Shown here: positions 1 through 9,124 of the stretch, in pieces
Layout: each line of letters begins with the position of its first letter
Numbering within the stretch: the stretch's first letter is position 1
The notes under the pieces: generated by a model
What the model was told of the DNA's origin: nothing
Databases searched by the model: none
Seen by the model: only the letters and a program-made list of their open reading frames with translations
Origin: Betaproteobacteria bacterium SCN1
GTDB taxonomy: Bacteria; Pseudomonadota; Gammaproteobacteria; Burkholderiales; Thiobacillaceae
Direction of reading: 5' to 3'
Assembly (NCBI GenBank): GCA_008923315.1
Contig: WBSF01000003.1
Span: 159,791 to 223,790 of the forward strand
Length of the DNA: 64,000 nt
Made by a program: the position numbers and the translations under genes

Positions 1-2
1 TG

Positions 3-179
3 GCAAAATACAACGTTGGTTTCGCGGTACAAACCTCGCAGACCTATACGTTACAAGCGCTTCCCGCTGGCGTAATGGTGGGGGATGCCTGCGGGACTTT
101 GACATTGGACAGTACAGGTACGCGAGGAGCTGCTGGGGTAACGGTAGGCGCCATTGTCAATGATTGTTGGGGGCGCTGA
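3..179 (+). CDS. type IV pilin-like protein, C-terminal fragment
   Basis: The open frame enters from the left edge and ends at TGA 177-179, leaving 58 residues. The fragment reads AKYNVGFAVQTSQTYTLQAL, then a Cys in GDACGTLTLD, a GTRGA turn, and a closing NDCWGR. A pair of cysteines around a CGTLTLDSTGTRGA-type strand is typical of PilE/FimT-like type IV pilins and minor pilins, where the cysteines form the D-loop disulfide. Its position beside ispH fits betaproteobacterial minor-pilin clusters. It converges on ispH, with only three bases between the stops. The N-terminal methylation motif lies outside the window, so the exact pilin type cannot be told. Confidence 0.6.
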   Translation, partial: AKYNVGFAVQTSQTYTLQALPAGVMVGDACGTLTLDSTGTRGAAGVTVGAIVNDCWGR

Positions 180-182
180 AGA

Positions 183-1115
183 CTAAACAGCGTCTAGCCC
201 CTTCGGAATCGGAAAGCTCACGTTTTCCTGTGTGCCGGGCAGCAACCGGGTTTCGACTGCGCCCAGTTGCCGAAGCCGGTCGATGAGGCGTTGCACTAGC
301 ACCTCTGGTGCTGAGGCGCCCGCAGTGATCCCGACGCGCGTTTTTCCTTCCAGCCATAGAGCTTCAATCTCTTCGGCGCTGTCCACCATATAAGCCGCCA
401 CCCCCAGATTCTCCGCCACCTCTCGCAACCGGTTCGAATTCGAACTCGTCGGCGAACCTACCACGATCACCACGTCGCATTGCTGCGCCAGCGCCTTGAC
501 GGCGTCCTGCCGGTTTTGCGTGGCGTAGCAGATGTCGTCCTTCTTCGGGCCGACAATGCCGGGGAAGCGCATACGCAAGGCGTCGACGACGCGCGCGGCG
601 TCGTCGACGGACAGGGTGGTCTGCGTTACGTAGGCGAGCTTGGCAGGGTCGTTGACCTGCAGCGTGGCGACGTCCTCCGGAGTTTCGACCAGATACATAC
701 CGCCGCCGGACTGGCCCAGCGTGCCTTCGACTTCAGGGTGGCCCTTGTGTCCGATCATCACGATTTCGTAGCCCTTGTCGCGCATCTTGCTGACTTCGAC
801 GTGCACTTTGGTGACAAGCGGGCACGTCGCGTCGAAGACGTTGAGGCCGCGTTCGGCAGCTTCCGTGCGCACGGCCTGCGAGACACCGTGCGCGCTGAAA
901 ATCACGGTTGCGCCGGCGGGAACCTCGGCCAGCTCTTCGACGAAGATCGCGCCCTTGGCCTTGAGATCGTTGACGACGTAGGTGTTGTGCACGACTTCGT
1001 GACGCACGTAGATGGGGGCGCCGAATTTCTCCAGTGCACGTTCGACGATGGCGATCGCGCGATCGACGCCAGCGCAGAAACCACGGGGATTGGCGAGCAG
1101 GATGGTGGCGGGCAT
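183..1115 (-). CDS. ispH: 4-hydroxy-3-methylbut-2-enyl diphosphate reductase
   Basis: This is the last enzyme of the MEP isoprenoid pathway: a [4Fe-4S] reductase making IPP and DMAPP from HMBPP. The protein begins [20 protein letters not shown], with the first cluster Cys in RGFCAGV. The other two are in [10 protein letters not shown] and [11 protein letters not shown], and the substrate-binding [14 protein letters not shown] and PTSSNSNRL motifs are intact. I chose ATG 1115 because the family starts a few residues before LLANPRG. A GTG at 1127 overlapping the slpA stop (GTGA) is the alternative and would add four residues. It is the last gene of the minus-strand run ileS-lspA-slpA-ispH. Confidence 0.95.
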   Translation of the reverse strand: MPATILLANPRGFCAGVDRAIAIVERALEKFGAPIYVRHEVVHNTYVVNDLKAKGAIFVEELAEVPAGATVIFSAHGVSQAVRTEAAERGLNVFDATCPLVTKVHVEVSKMRDKGYEIVMIGHKGHPEVEGTLGQSGGGMYLVETPEDVATLQVNDPAKLAYVTQTTLSVDDAARVVDALRMRFPGIVGPKKDDICYATQNRQDAVKALAQQCDVVIVVGSPTSSNSNRLREVAENLGVAAYMVDSAEEIEALWLEGKTRVGITAGASAPEVLVQRLIDRLRQLGAVETRLLPGTQENVSFPIPKGLDAV

Positions 1116-1123
1116 GGGGGGCC

Positions 1124-1561
1124 TCACAGGATGCGGACGATCTCGACTTCGAATTCTATGGCGAGATCGGCGAGAGGATGATTGAAATCGACCTTGATCG
1201 CATCGTCGCAGGTCTCAAGGATGCGCCCGGCCATGGTCTGGCCGTTGGGCAGGGCGAATTCGACGAGCTGATTGATTTCGACCGCCAGGTCGCCGAGGTC
1301 GCTACGCGGCAGGGTCTGGATCCGTTCGGGCTGCGATTCGCCGAATGCTTGCCAGGGATCGAGCAGAAAAACATGCCGTTCGCCTGGTGGCAGATCGATC
1401 AGCCATTGCTCCAGTGCAGGGGCCAGTGTGCCGTCGCCCAGCGTCACGGCTTCGGGCGCAGCGTCCTCGAAGTTGGAAACGAGGTCATTGCCGCCGCGCG
1501 GGCGCAGTGCGTAGCGCAATTCGATGCGGTCGCCCGCCACGACGGTGCGGCGGACTGTCAT
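1124..1561 (-). CDS. slpA: FKBP-type peptidyl-prolyl isomerase (SlpA-like)
   Basis: This is a small cytoplasmic FKBP-type prolyl isomerase/chaperone of the SlyD/SlpA group. From ATG 1561 it has 145 residues starting [20 protein letters not shown]. The FKBP flap is split by an inserted chaperone-like part ([20 protein letters not shown] then [18 protein letters not shown]). The [11 protein letters not shown] and DFNHPLAG-like elements match SlpA. The ATG overlaps the lspA stop (ATGA at 1558-1561), so the two are translationally coupled. lspA-slpA-ispH is a conserved order in proteobacteria. A longer reading frame to 1603 lies inside lspA and is unlikely to be used. Confidence 0.9.
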   Translation of the reverse strand: MTVRRTVVAGDRIELRYALRPRGGNDLVSNFEDAAPEAVTLGDGTLAPALEQWLIDLPPGERHVFLLDPWQAFGESQPERIQTLPRSDLGDLAVEINQLVEFALPNGQTMAGRILETCDDAIKVDFNHPLADLAIEFEVEIVRIL

Positions 1562-2055
1562 GCCGGCTCCTTTTGTGTCGGCTTCCCGCGCAGACTGTCC
1601 CAAACCAGCAGGACTGCGCCGATGGAAATGGCCGCATCGGCGATGTTGAATGCGGGCCAGGCGAAACTCTCGTAGTGGAAATACAGGAAATCGACGACGT
1701 AGCCGAGCACGATGCGGTCGATCACGTTGCCCAGTGCACCGCCCAGCACCAGCGCCAGCGGCACGGCCAGACGCGGCTCGCGGGCATGGCGTTTCAGCAG
1801 CCGCACGATGATGACGGTGGCGATGACGCCGACCGCGATGAAGAACCAGCGCTGCCAGCCGCCAGCGTCGGCCAGGAAACTGAACGCCGCACCGGTGTTG
1901 TGCACCAGGACCAGCGAAAAGAAGGGCAGCACGGGTACGAATTCCTGATAGTCCAGCGCTGAGGATGCCCAGAATTTGGTGAGGTGATCGACAACGATCA
2001 CCGCCAGCGCAAGCCCAAGCCAGGTACGTAGCGTCAGGCGGTTGGGTTCATGCAT
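1558..2055 (-). CDS. lspA: lipoprotein signal peptidase II
   Basis: This inner-membrane aspartic protease removes the signal peptide of diacylated prolipoproteins. From ATG 2055 it has 165 residues with four hydrophobic segments. The signature [10 protein letters not shown] is present, and the catalytic Asp pair sits in [11 protein letters not shown] and [11 protein letters not shown]. The ATG overlaps the last codons of ileS by 8 bases, the classic ileS-lspA coupling. The reading frame extends 53 codons further upstream inside ileS, but that extension is arginine-rich shadow sequence. Confidence 0.96.
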   Translation of the reverse strand: MHEPNRLTLRTWLGLALAVIVVDHLTKFWASSALDYQEFVPVLPFFSLVLVHNTGAAFSFLADAGGWQRWFFIAVGVIATVIIVRLLKRHAREPRLAVPLALVLGGALGNVIDRIVLGYVVDFLYFHYESFAWPAFNIADAAISIGAVLLVWDSLRGKPTQKEPA

Positions 2056-4813
2056 GGCTGCGTACCTCGCCCGGGCCGTAGAGGTTCTCGACGCAGCGTC
2101 CGCACAGGCCGGGATGGTCGGGGTGGCTGTCGACGTCGTCACGCCAGTGCCAGCAACGGTCGCATTTCTTCGCCTGGCTGGGCGTGACGACAACGTGGTC
2201 GGTTTCGGCAGCAACCAGGGTGGCTTTCGACGTGATCAGCACGAAACGCAGATCGTCGCCCAGCGGTTCGAGCAGGGCGAGGGTAGCCGGGCTCGCATGC
2301 AGCGCGACCTCGGCCTGGAGCGAAGAACCGATGCCGCCCGCGATGCGTACGGTTTCCAGCTCCTTCTGTACGTCGGCACGCACGGCGCGGATGCGGCTCC
2401 AGCGTGCCAGCAGATCGTCGGCACCGGCCTGGTCGGGCAGGGCGTGCCAGGTGTGCAGGAAGACCGAGTCGTCTGCATTGGTGACCAGTTCGCCCCACAC
2501 TTCCTCGCCGGTGAACGAGAGAATGGGCGCCATCCAGCGCGCCAGCGCATGCGTCACGTGATGCAGCGCATTCTGCGCCGAACGGCGGGCGCGGGAATCG
2601 GGGGCGCTGGTATAGAGCCGGTCCTTGAGAATATCGAGGTAGAAGCCGCCCAGGTCTTCCGAACAGAAACTCTGCAGTTTTTGCACGATGAAATGGAATT
2701 CGTAGGCATCGTAGTGCGCGCAAATTTCGGCCTGCAATTGCGCCGTCAGGGCGAGCGCGTAGCGGTCGATCTCGAACCAGTCGTCGACCGGCAGGCCGTG
2801 CTTGGCCGGATCGAAATCGGACAGGTTCGCGAGCAGGAACTTCAACGTGTTGCGAATGCGGCGATAGCCTTCAACGACGCGCTTGAGAATGTCGTCCGAG
2901 ATCGACAGCTCGCCGGAGTAGTCGGTCGCGGCCACCCACAGCCGCAGGATGTCGGCACCGTACTGGTCCATCACCTTTTGCGGTGCGATGACATTGCCCT
3001 TGGACTTGCTCATCTTGTAGCCCTTGCCGTCGACCACGAATCCATGGGTCAGCAGGGCCTGGTAGGGCGCGCGGCCATCGGTCGCACAGCCGGTGAGCAG
3101 GGACGACTGGAACCAGCCGCGGTGCTGGTCCGAGCCCTCGAGGTAGAGATCGGCCGGGTGTGCGAGCTCGGGGCGGGTCTTCAGCACGCAGGCATGGGTC
3201 ACGCCGGAATCGAACCACACGTCGAGCGTATGTCCGGTCTTGTTGTAGTCGGCGGCGTCCGCACCCAGGAGCGTTTGGGGGGCGAGCGAGAACCAGGCTT
3301 CGATCCCTGCCTGCTCGACTTGCCGGGCCACGGCTTCCAGCAGCTCGGGCGTGCGCGGATGCAGTTCGCCGGTTTCCTTGTGGGTGAAGAAGGGCATGGG
3401 GATGCCCCAGTTGCGCTGCCGCGAGACGCACCAGTCGGGGCGGTTGCGGATCATCGCTTCCAGCCGCGCACGGCCCCAGTGCGGATAGAACTGCGTCGCG
3501 TCCACGGCCTGCATGGCATGTTCACGCAGGGTCTCGCGGTCGCCTTTGACGTCCATGCCGATGAACCACTGCCGGGTGGCGCGGAAGATGATCGGGGTCT
3601 TGTGCCGCCAGCAATGCGGGTAGCTGTGCTGGAGCTTTTCGTGGGCGAACAGCGTGCTGCCGGATTCCAACGCCTCGATTACGACCGGATTGGCTTGCCA
3701 GATGCTGAGCCCACCCACGAGCGGGACGCTGGCGTAGAACTTGCCGTCGTCGCCGACGGGATTGTCCACCTTCAGGCCATAGCGCTGCCCGGCGACATAG
3801 TCTTCCAGGCCGTGGCCAGGGGCGGTGTGTACGGCACCGGTACCAGCATCCGCCGTGACGTGATCGCCGACGATCACGGGCACCTGGCGTTCCTGGAAAG
3901 GATGCCAGAGCAGGGCGCCTTCGAGTGCGGCGCCACTGGTCTTGGCGACGATCCGGCCTTCCAGCCCGTAGCGTTTCAAGGCGGCCTCGACCAGCGTTTC
4001 GGCCAGCACGACATAACCGCGCGCGGTTTGCAACAGCACATAGGTGAATTCGGGATGCAGGGCGACAGCCTGATTGGCCGGCAGCGTCCACGGCGTGGTC
4101 GTCCAGATTGCGACGTAGGCAGGCGCATCGTCGAGCGCCACGTCGAAGCGGCGGGCGAAATCGATCCGGTCGGCCACGCGGAAGCCGACGTCGATCGCAG
4201 GCGAGGTCTTGTCCTCGTATTCGACTTCCGCCTCGGCCAGCGCCGAGCCGCAGTCCACGCACCAGTGCACGGGCTTCGCGCCCTGGTAGAGATAGCCGGC
4301 TTGCTGAATCTGGCCCAGCACGCGCAGCGCATCCGCCTCGAAGCGGAAATCCATCGTGCGGTAGGGGTGCGACCAGTCGCCCAGTACGCCCAAACGGATG
4401 AAGTCGGCTTTCTGCCGCTCGATCTGCGTGGCGGCGTATTCGCGGCACAACTCACGGAATTCGGCAGCCGGGATGTTTTTGCCGTGCGTCTTTTCAACCT
4501 GCAGTTCGATCGGCAGACCGTGGCAGTCCCAGCCCGGCACATACGGGGCGTCGAAACCGCTCAAGGTTTTCGATTTGACGATGATGTCCTTGAGGATCTT
4601 GTTCACCGCGTGGCCGATATGGATGTCGCCGTTGGCGTAAGGCGGTCCATCGTGGAGGATGAACTTCGGCCGGCCGGCGGCGGCCTTGCGGATAGCTTCG
4701 TAGCGGTTTTTTTCCTGCCAGCTTTTCACCCAGCCCGGCTCGCGTTTGGCGAGGTCGCCACGCATGGGGAAGGGGGAGTCAGGCAGGTTGAGCGTGTTCT
4801 TGTAGTCGGGCAT
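2048..4813 (-). CDS. ileS: isoleucyl-tRNA synthetase
   Basis: This class I aminoacyl-tRNA synthetase has about 921 residues from ATG 4813 ([20 protein letters not shown]). The HIGH motif appears as [11 protein letters not shown] near residue 65 and the KMSKS loop as [11 protein letters not shown] near residue 605. The CP1 editing domain lies between them. The C-terminal zinc ribbon [12 protein letters not shown]...LCGRCVENL is complete. A TTG at 4822 three codons upstream is an alternative start. The stop of ribF lies 10 bases upstream, so ribF-ileS-lspA-slpA-ispH forms one minus-strand operon. Confidence 0.97.
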   Translation of the reverse strand: MPDYKNTLNLPDSPFPMRGDLAKREPGWVKSWQEKNRYEAIRKAAAGRPKFILHDGPPYANGDIHIGHAVNKILKDIIVKSKTLSGFDAPYVPGWDCHGLPIELQVEKTHGKNIPAAEFRELCREYAATQIERQKADFIRLGVLGDWSHPYRTMDFRFEADALRVLGQIQQAGYLYQGAKPVHWCVDCGSALAEAEVEYEDKTSPAIDVGFRVADRIDFARRFDVALDDAPAYVAIWTTTPWTLPANQAVALHPEFTYVLLQTARGYVVLAETLVEAALKRYGLEGRIVAKTSGAALEGALLWHPFQERQVPVIVGDHVTADAGTGAVHTAPGHGLEDYVAGQRYGLKVDNPVGDDGKFYASVPLVGGLSIWQANPVVIEALESGSTLFAHEKLQHSYPHCWRHKTPIIFRATRQWFIGMDVKGDRETLREHAMQAVDATQFYPHWGRARLEAMIRNRPDWCVSRQRNWGIPMPFFTHKETGELHPRTPELLEAVARQVEQAGIEAWFSLAPQTLLGADAADYNKTGHTLDVWFDSGVTHACVLKTRPELAHPADLYLEGSDQHRGWFQSSLLTGCATDGRAPYQALLTHGFVVDGKGYKMSKSKGNVIAPQKVMDQYGADILRLWVAATDYSGELSISDDILKRVVEGYRRIRNTLKFLLANLSDFDPAKHGLPVDDWFEIDRYALALTAQLQAEICAHYDAYEFHFIVQKLQSFCSEDLGGFYLDILKDRLYTSAPDSRARRSAQNALHHVTHALARWMAPILSFTGEEVWGELVTNADDSVFLHTWHALPDQAGADDLLARWSRIRAVRADVQKELETVRIAGGIGSSLQAEVALHASPATLALLEPLGDDLRFVLITSKATLVAAETDHVVVTPSQAKKCDRCWHWRDDVDSHPDHPGLCGRCVENLYGPGEVRSHA

Positions 4814-4822
4814 GGCAGGCAA

Positions 4823-5755
4823 TCAGGCGCGTCGCTGTTGCAGATAGAGTTGAGCTTCGTCCACGTCGCGCCGGATTTGCGCCACGAGGGTGTCGAGATC
4901 GGGAAACCTGGCTTCGTCGCGCAGCTTCTTCAGGAAATTCACGTGCACGCGACGGCCGTAGATGTCGGCGTCGAAATCGAACAGGTGCACTTCGAGCACA
5001 GGCGCGGCATCGGGGTTTTTCACCGTCGGGCGTTTGCCGAGGCTGGCCACGCCCGGCAGGGGCGCCCCGTTCAGCCCTGCCAGTTCGACGGCAAAAATGC
5101 CCATCAGCGGCGGACGGTTGTGCTTCAACTGGATGTTGGCCGTGGGAAAGCCGATGTCGCGTCCGAGCTTGTCGCCGTGGACCACGCGCCCGGAGATGCT
5201 GTACGGCCGCCCCAGCAGGCGGGCGGCATGGTCGAGGGCGCCATCGGACAGTGCGGCGCGGACGGCGGTCGAGGACGCGCGTTCGCCCTCAACCGTCACC
5301 GTGGGTAGAAACTCGGCATCGAAACCGAGCGTTTCTCCCAGTGTTTTCAGCAGCATGAAATCGCCCGCGCGCTTCGCGCCGTAGCGGAAGTCGTCGCCGA
5401 CCAGCACATAGCGCGCGTCGAGCGTGCGATGCAGCACCTGCTCGACGAAGGCGGCTGGCGCCAATGCGGAAAATGTCCGGTCGAAACGGAACACGTGGAG
5501 CCGGTCGATACCCAGCCGGCGCAGGCATTCGGCCTTTTCGCGCAGGCTGGACAGACGTGCCGGGGCTTGTTCGGGTGCAAAGAATTCGCGTGGATGCGGC
5601 TCGAAACTCAGCACGCAGGTCGGCAACGCGCGTGCGCGCGCCACATCCTGCAGGCGAGCGAGCATGGCCTTGTGTCCCAGGTGCAGGCCATCGAAATTGC
5701 CGATGGTGACGGCATGGGGTTGACCGAGCGGGGCGAATCCGTGGGTGAGACGCAT
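4823..5755 (-). CDS. ribF: bifunctional riboflavin kinase / FAD synthetase
   Basis: It converts riboflavin to FMN and FMN to FAD. The 310-residue protein starts MRLTHGFAPLGQPHAVTIGN. The N-terminal adenylyltransferase domain has the class-I-like FDGLHLGHKAML motif (residues 20-31). A flavin-binding VGDDFRYGAKRAGD stretch follows near residue 115. The C-terminal kinase domain has GRPYSISGRVVHGDKLGR and IGFPTANIQLKHNRPP. Full family length. It heads the ileS operon; an AT-rich -10-like element lies 45 bases upstream at 5801-5806. Confidence 0.96.
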   Translation of the reverse strand: MRLTHGFAPLGQPHAVTIGNFDGLHLGHKAMLARLQDVARARALPTCVLSFEPHPREFFAPEQAPARLSSLREKAECLRRLGIDRLHVFRFDRTFSALAPAAFVEQVLHRTLDARYVLVGDDFRYGAKRAGDFMLLKTLGETLGFDAEFLPTVTVEGERASSTAVRAALSDGALDHAARLLGRPYSISGRVVHGDKLGRDIGFPTANIQLKHNRPPLMGIFAVELAGLNGAPLPGVASLGKRPTVKNPDAAPVLEVHLFDFDADIYGRRVHVNFLKKLRDEARFPDLDTLVAQIRRDVDEAQLYLQQRRA

Positions 5756-5800
5756 GGGGCGTGATGTGTCTGGCCGAGGGGCGCGAAAGAAAAAGGGGTG

Positions 5801-5806
5801 ATTTTA
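5801..5806 (-). promoter_or_regulatory. possible -10 element of the ribF-ileS operon
   Basis: Read on the minus strand this is TAAAAT in the context GCTAAAATCACC, about 45 bases before the ribF start and between divergent ends of ribF and murJ. It is the only AT-rich block in the interval. No good -35 hexamer sits at 16-18 bases, so this is a weak call. Confidence 0.25.
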
Positions 5807-5866
5807 GCAGGCATGGCCGCCCATGCCGGCCAATTCCGGCCCGGTCGAAAGTTGGTGGTCTGCAGG

Positions 5867-7405
5867 TCATTCGGCCGCCCGGCGCGAGAATTGCCGGGGG
5901 CGGAATCCCATCAGGCCCAGTGCGATGAAGTAGGCCAGTGCGCCGCCGCCGACCAGCAGCGTGAGGCGCAGCAGGCGCTCGGTGAAGCGGGCGGCAAGCC
6001 ACCATTCCGCATCGCCCATGCCCCAGTAGAGCAGGGCGGCCATCAGGCTCACTGCAATCAGCACGCGAACGAAATAGCCGATCCAGCCCGGTTGCGGGTG
6101 GTAGATGCCGTGTTTTTTCAACAGATGCAGCAGCAGGCTGGCGTTGAGGCAGGCACCCAGCCCGATCGCGAGCGCGAGGCCGGCATGGCCGAGCGGAAAG
6201 ATGAACGCAAGATTCATCAACTGCGTGGCGGCCAGGGTCAGAATGGCGACCTTGACCGGTGTCCGGATATTCTGGCGCGCATAAAAGCCGGGCGCGAGCA
6301 CCTTGACCAGAATCAGCCCCAGCAGTCCGAGGCTGTAGGCAACCAGGGCGCGCTGCGTCATCGCCACATCGTGCGCAGTGAAGGCGCCGTAGTGGAACAG
6401 TGTGGCGATCAGCGGCACGGCCAGCACGGCCAGCGCGGCGGCCGCCGGCAGGGCGAGCAGCAGGGTCAGGCGCAGCCCCCAGTCAAGCAGCCGGGAATAT
6501 TCGGCCGGCGAGTCGTCGGCGTAGTGCTTGGCGAGGCTCGGCAGAAGGATCGTGCCCAGCGCCACGCCCAGCATGCCGGTCGGGAATTCCATCAGGCGAT
6601 CCGCGTAATACAACCAGGACACGCTGCCGGTGGCGAGGAAAGAGGCAAAGACGGTGTTGATCAGCAGACTGATCTGCGCCACCGATACGCCCAGCGTTGC
6701 CGGGGCCATCAGCTTGAGGATGCGGCGCACGCCGGGGTCGTCGAAACGCCGTACCGGGCGCGGCAGCATGTCGATCTTTGCCAGATGCGGCAGCATCCAG
6801 GCCAACTGCAGTATGCCGCCGAGCGCCACGCCCCAGCCCAGCGCCAGCACGGGCGGATCGAAATAAGGCGCCAGCCAGAGCGTTGCCGCGATCATGGCCA
6901 CGTTGAGCAGGACCGGCGCGAAAGCGGGCACCGAAAATTTGCTCCAGGTGTTGAGGATGCCGGCGGCGAGCGCGACCAGCGAAATCAGCACGATGTAGGG
7001 AAAGGTGATCCGCAGCAGGGCGACAGTGAGCGCGAATTTGTCCGGGTCGGTCGTGAAACCGGGCGCGCTGACGTAGGCGACCCACGGTGCGGCCGCGATA
7101 CCGAGCAGGGCGACGGCCACGAGGACAAGTGTCAGTGCGCTGCCGACCTGGCTGACCAGCACGCGGGTGGCGTCGTGCCCCTGGCGATTCTTGTATTCGG
7201 CCAGAATGGGCACGAACGCCTGGGAAAATGCACCTTCCGCAAATAGCCGGCGCAGCAGGTTGGGGATCTTGAACGCGACGAAGAAGGCATCCGTCATGGC
7301 GCCTGCGCCGAATACGCGCGCGATCAGCGCATCGCGGACGAATCCCAGGATGCGTGAGAGCAGGGTCATGCTGCTGACCGCAGCGAGGGCTTTGAGGAGA
7401 TTCAT
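5867..7405 (-). CDS. murJ: lipid II flippase MurJ (MviN)
   Basis: This multipass inner-membrane MOP-family flippase moves lipid II for peptidoglycan synthesis. From ATG 7405 it is 512 residues, the usual length, starting [20 protein letters not shown]. The family hallmarks [35 protein letters not shown] and [13 protein letters not shown] are all present. About 14 hydrophobic segments follow. The reading frame continues 82 codons upstream, but that part overlaps the rpsT promoter and lacks membrane character. It diverges from rpsT, an arrangement common in betaproteobacteria. Confidence 0.96.
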   Translation of the reverse strand: MNLLKALAAVSSMTLLSRILGFVRDALIARVFGAGAMTDAFFVAFKIPNLLRRLFAEGAFSQAFVPILAEYKNRQGHDATRVLVSQVGSALTLVLVAVALLGIAAAPWVAYVSAPGFTTDPDKFALTVALLRITFPYIVLISLVALAAGILNTWSKFSVPAFAPVLLNVAMIAATLWLAPYFDPPVLALGWGVALGGILQLAWMLPHLAKIDMLPRPVRRFDDPGVRRILKLMAPATLGVSVAQISLLINTVFASFLATGSVSWLYYADRLMEFPTGMLGVALGTILLPSLAKHYADDSPAEYSRLLDWGLRLTLLLALPAAAALAVLAVPLIATLFHYGAFTAHDVAMTQRALVAYSLGLLGLILVKVLAPGFYARQNIRTPVKVAILTLAATQLMNLAFIFPLGHAGLALAIGLGACLNASLLLHLLKKHGIYHPQPGWIGYFVRVLIAVSLMAALLYWGMGDAEWWLAARFTERLLRLTLLVGGGALAYFIALGLMGFRPRQFSRRAAE

Positions 7406-7474
7406 TGGACGGGGATTGGTTTGTCCGCATTGTGCGGGCCGCGTGTTCGCCCCGCAAGTAATGCACGCAACCCC

Positions 7475-7504
7475 TTGCCTTTGGGATGGGTTTTCTCGTA
7501 GAAT
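7475..7504 (+). promoter_or_regulatory. sigma-70 type promoter of rpsT
   Basis: A TTGCCT -35 (7475-7480) and a TAGAAT -10 (7499-7504) are separated by 18 bases. They lie in the divergent murJ/rpsT gap, about 120 bases before the rpsT start. The same TAGAAT -10 appears before petA and the rRNA operon in this window. The roughly 110-base leader that follows includes short inverted repeats and could host the S20 autoregulation known in Escherichia coli; that last point is inference. Confidence 0.6.
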
Positions 7505-7625
7505 GCCCGGCTTTAGTGGATTTGGCCTGTATTGGCGGCCGGGTCCGAAATACGGTACGGGTTCCAAACCCTTATAGACAAACGGCTTTGCGCCATGGCG
7601 CGCGGGGCGACAGGAGCAAGAAACT

Positions 7626-7889
7626 ATGGCGAATACCGCCCAGGCCCGCAAACGTGCCCGTCAGGCGACCGCGCAGCGCGATCGCAACATGAGCCAGCGT
7701 TCGGAGATGCGCACCGCGATCAAGAAGGTGCGCAAGGCGATCGAGGGGGGTGACAAGGCGGCTGCGCAGGCTGTTTTCCAGACGTCCATGGGCGTCATCG
7801 ACTGCATTGCCGACAAGAAAATCATTCACAAGAACAAGGCTGCCCGCCACAAGAGCCGCCTGTCGCAGGCGATCAAGGCCATGGCCTGA
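7626..7889 (+). CDS. rpsT: 30S ribosomal protein S20
   Basis: This primary 16S rRNA-binding protein of the small subunit has 87 residues and starts [20 protein letters not shown]. It is rich in Lys/Arg/Ala helices and contains the typical [20 protein letters not shown] and [16 protein letters not shown] blocks. A good ribosome-binding site (caggagc) precedes the ATG. It is transcribed alone: its own promoter lies upstream and a strong terminator directly downstream. Confidence 0.97.
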   Translation: MANTAQARKRARQATAQRDRNMSQRSEMRTAIKKVRKAIEGGDKAAAQAVFQTSMGVIDCIADKKIIHKNKAARHKSRLSQAIKAMA

Positions 7890-7901
7890 TCTCTGGGGAC
7901 C

Positions 7902-7945
7902 AGGACAATAAAAAACGCCGCGTATGCGGCGTTTTTTATTGTCCT
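7902..7945. terminator. bidirectional rho-independent terminator (rpsT / DUF3579 gene)
   Basis: A perfect 20-bp inverted repeat (7902-7921 and 7926-7945) has a GTAT loop. The GC core CGCCGC/GCGGCG is flanked by A6/T6 tracts, so it ends transcription in both directions: rpsT from the left and the minus-strand DUF3579 gene from the right. Confidence 0.92.
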
Positions 7946-7973
7946 TATTTATTGTTTATTGCCCCGGCGGGCC

Positions 7974-8243
7974 TCAGTCGGCGTTCGTGGTCTGAAGCTC
8001 GTTGCTGCGGGCGAAGTCCTGCAGAAAACGCCACGCATTCGGATCCTGGTTCTTGAGTGCGCGATCCACCACCACGCAACGAATGCCCTCCAGCGTGGTG
8101 GGTTGCACGTAGGGCGAGTAGCGCGTCCGGTTGTTCGGGTCGATTGCCGCGAAAGCGCCGGCAAGACGATCTGCCCAGTCGCTGGGGCGGAAACGGCCGC
8201 CTTTCGTGGTCAGGCCGCGAATGATGAATGGGGCGTCGTCCAT
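7974..8243 (-). CDS. DUF3579 family protein
   Basis: This is a small conserved protein of unknown function, 89 residues from ATG 8243. It starts MDDAPFIIRGLTTKGGRFRP and contains SDWADRLAGAFA, CVVVDRALKNQDPNAWRFLQDFA. This pattern (an FRPSDWAERL-type helix and a C-terminal DPxAWRFLxxFA) is the DUF3579 signature, found mostly in betaproteobacteria. It is a soluble protein with no signal peptide. The longer frame to 8354 has no plausible upstream start context. It shares its terminator with rpsT. Confidence 0.8.
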   Translation of the reverse strand: MDDAPFIIRGLTTKGGRFRPSDWADRLAGAFAAIDPNNRTRYSPYVQPTTLEGIRCVVVDRALKNQDPNAWRFLQDFARSNELQTTNAD

Positions 8244-8388
8244 GGAAGTGGGCTCGAAAAGTTGGCGGATTCTAGCATGCGCGAACGGGCCTTTCGCTGC
8301 GTAGTTGCACGGGGGAGGCGATTTGACGATACTGGTGCGTGACCGTCCATACAATCAATCGACAACCGATAGGGAGAGCCGCCGCGAT

Positions 8389-8484
8389 ATGAAAAACCCG
8401 CTCGATTCGCTTTGGGGAACGGTGATTTCAGGCTTGGTCCTGACCGCCGTGCTGTACGTTTTTGCAAGAAATTTCCTGAGCTGA
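8389..8484 (+). CDS. 31-residue single-span membrane microprotein
   Basis: A short frame with a strong ribosome-binding site (agggag) 10 bases upstream. It encodes 31 residues: MKNPLDSLWG, a hydrophobic stretch TVISGLVLTAVLYVFA, then RNFLS. That is one transmembrane helix with few charges. It ends 10 bases before the DUF989 membrane protein, so the pair is almost surely co-transcribed. I do not recognise a family. A role as a small partner subunit is inference. Confidence 0.6.
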   Translation: MKNPLDSLWGTVISGLVLTAVLYVFARNFLS

Positions 8485-8494
8485 GGCGTCCGGC

Positions 8495-8995
8495 ATGGAG
8501 CACATCGATCTCGTCCCTGCGTTGTCCCGCTGGATTCACTTCATGGCTGGCGTCATGTGGATCGGCCTCCTGTATTACTTCAATTTCGTCCAGGTCGCGG
8601 CACTCAAGAATGCGGCGGCCGACGGTACGGCGGCCGGCATCAGCAAGCATGTGGCGCCCCGTGCGCTGCTGTTTTTCCGCTGGGCGGCCGTGGTGACCTG
8701 GCTGGCAGGCGCCGCCCTGCTGGGGCCGCTGTTCACCGATGCCTTCCTGCTGCGCAATGGCATGGGGCCGATCGGGATTGGCGCGTGGTTGGGGACCATC
8801 ATGCTGTTCAATGTGTGGGTGCTGATCTGGCCGAACCAGAAGAAGATCCTGGGATTGAAGCCGGCTTCCGATGCGGAAAAAAACCGTGCGCGCCGGGTGG
8901 CTTTTCTGGCGTCGCGCACCAACGTCATGCTGTCCGTTCCGATGCTGTTCTTCATGGCCGGCGGGTGGTCTCACCGGGCGCTTTTCGGCCTATAA
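8495..8995 (+). CDS. urate oxidase N-terminal-like (DUF989/PuuD-type) membrane protein
   Basis: This 166-residue integral membrane protein starts MEHIDLVPALSRWIHFMAGV. It has four hydrophobic helices with the family's conserved His/Trp residues: RWIHFMAGVMWIG, LGTIMLFNVWVLIWPNQKKILG and the C-terminal ASRTNVMLSVPMLFFM. This domain occurs as the membrane part of PuuD urate oxidases and as standalone proteins that look like small membrane haem or quinone-linked proteins. Here there is no cytochrome c domain and no purine gene nearby, so the substrate is unknown. It follows the 31-residue microprotein. Confidence 0.75.
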   Translation: MEHIDLVPALSRWIHFMAGVMWIGLLYYFNFVQVAALKNAAADGTAAGISKHVAPRALLFFRWAAVVTWLAGAALLGPLFTDAFLLRNGMGPIGIGAWLGTIMLFNVWVLIWPNQKKILGLKPASDAEKNRARRVAFLASRTNVMLSVPMLFFMAGGWSHRALFGL

Positions 8996-9012
8996 TCAAG
9001 GCGCTGCATGAC

Positions 9013-9040
9013 GAGAACGGCGGCCCCGGCCGCCGTTTTC
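9013..9040 (+). terminator. rho-independent terminator after the DUF989 gene
   Basis: The stem AACGGCGGCC (9016-9025) pairs with GGCCGCCGTT (9028-9037) across a CC loop and runs into TTTTC. It lies 18 bases after the DUF989 stop and 85 bases before argD, separating the two units. Confidence 0.8.
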
Positions 9041-9124
9041 TATTCCGGCTTGCCATGGCCTCGCGCCCCGGCGCCGTTCGACACAACAACAGCTGCAATG
9101 CGGGGACAGCCTGCGAGGACTGCC

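Noticed and set aside
2042..5308. A 1088-residue open frame on the plus strand opposite ileS and ribF
   Set aside because: It is the antisense shadow of two certain genes in high-GC DNA. The translation has no recognisable motif and is rich in the His/Arg/Gly typical of shadows.
7572..7850. A 92-residue minus-strand frame opposite rpsT
   Set aside because: Shadow of the ribosomal protein gene; no independent start context.
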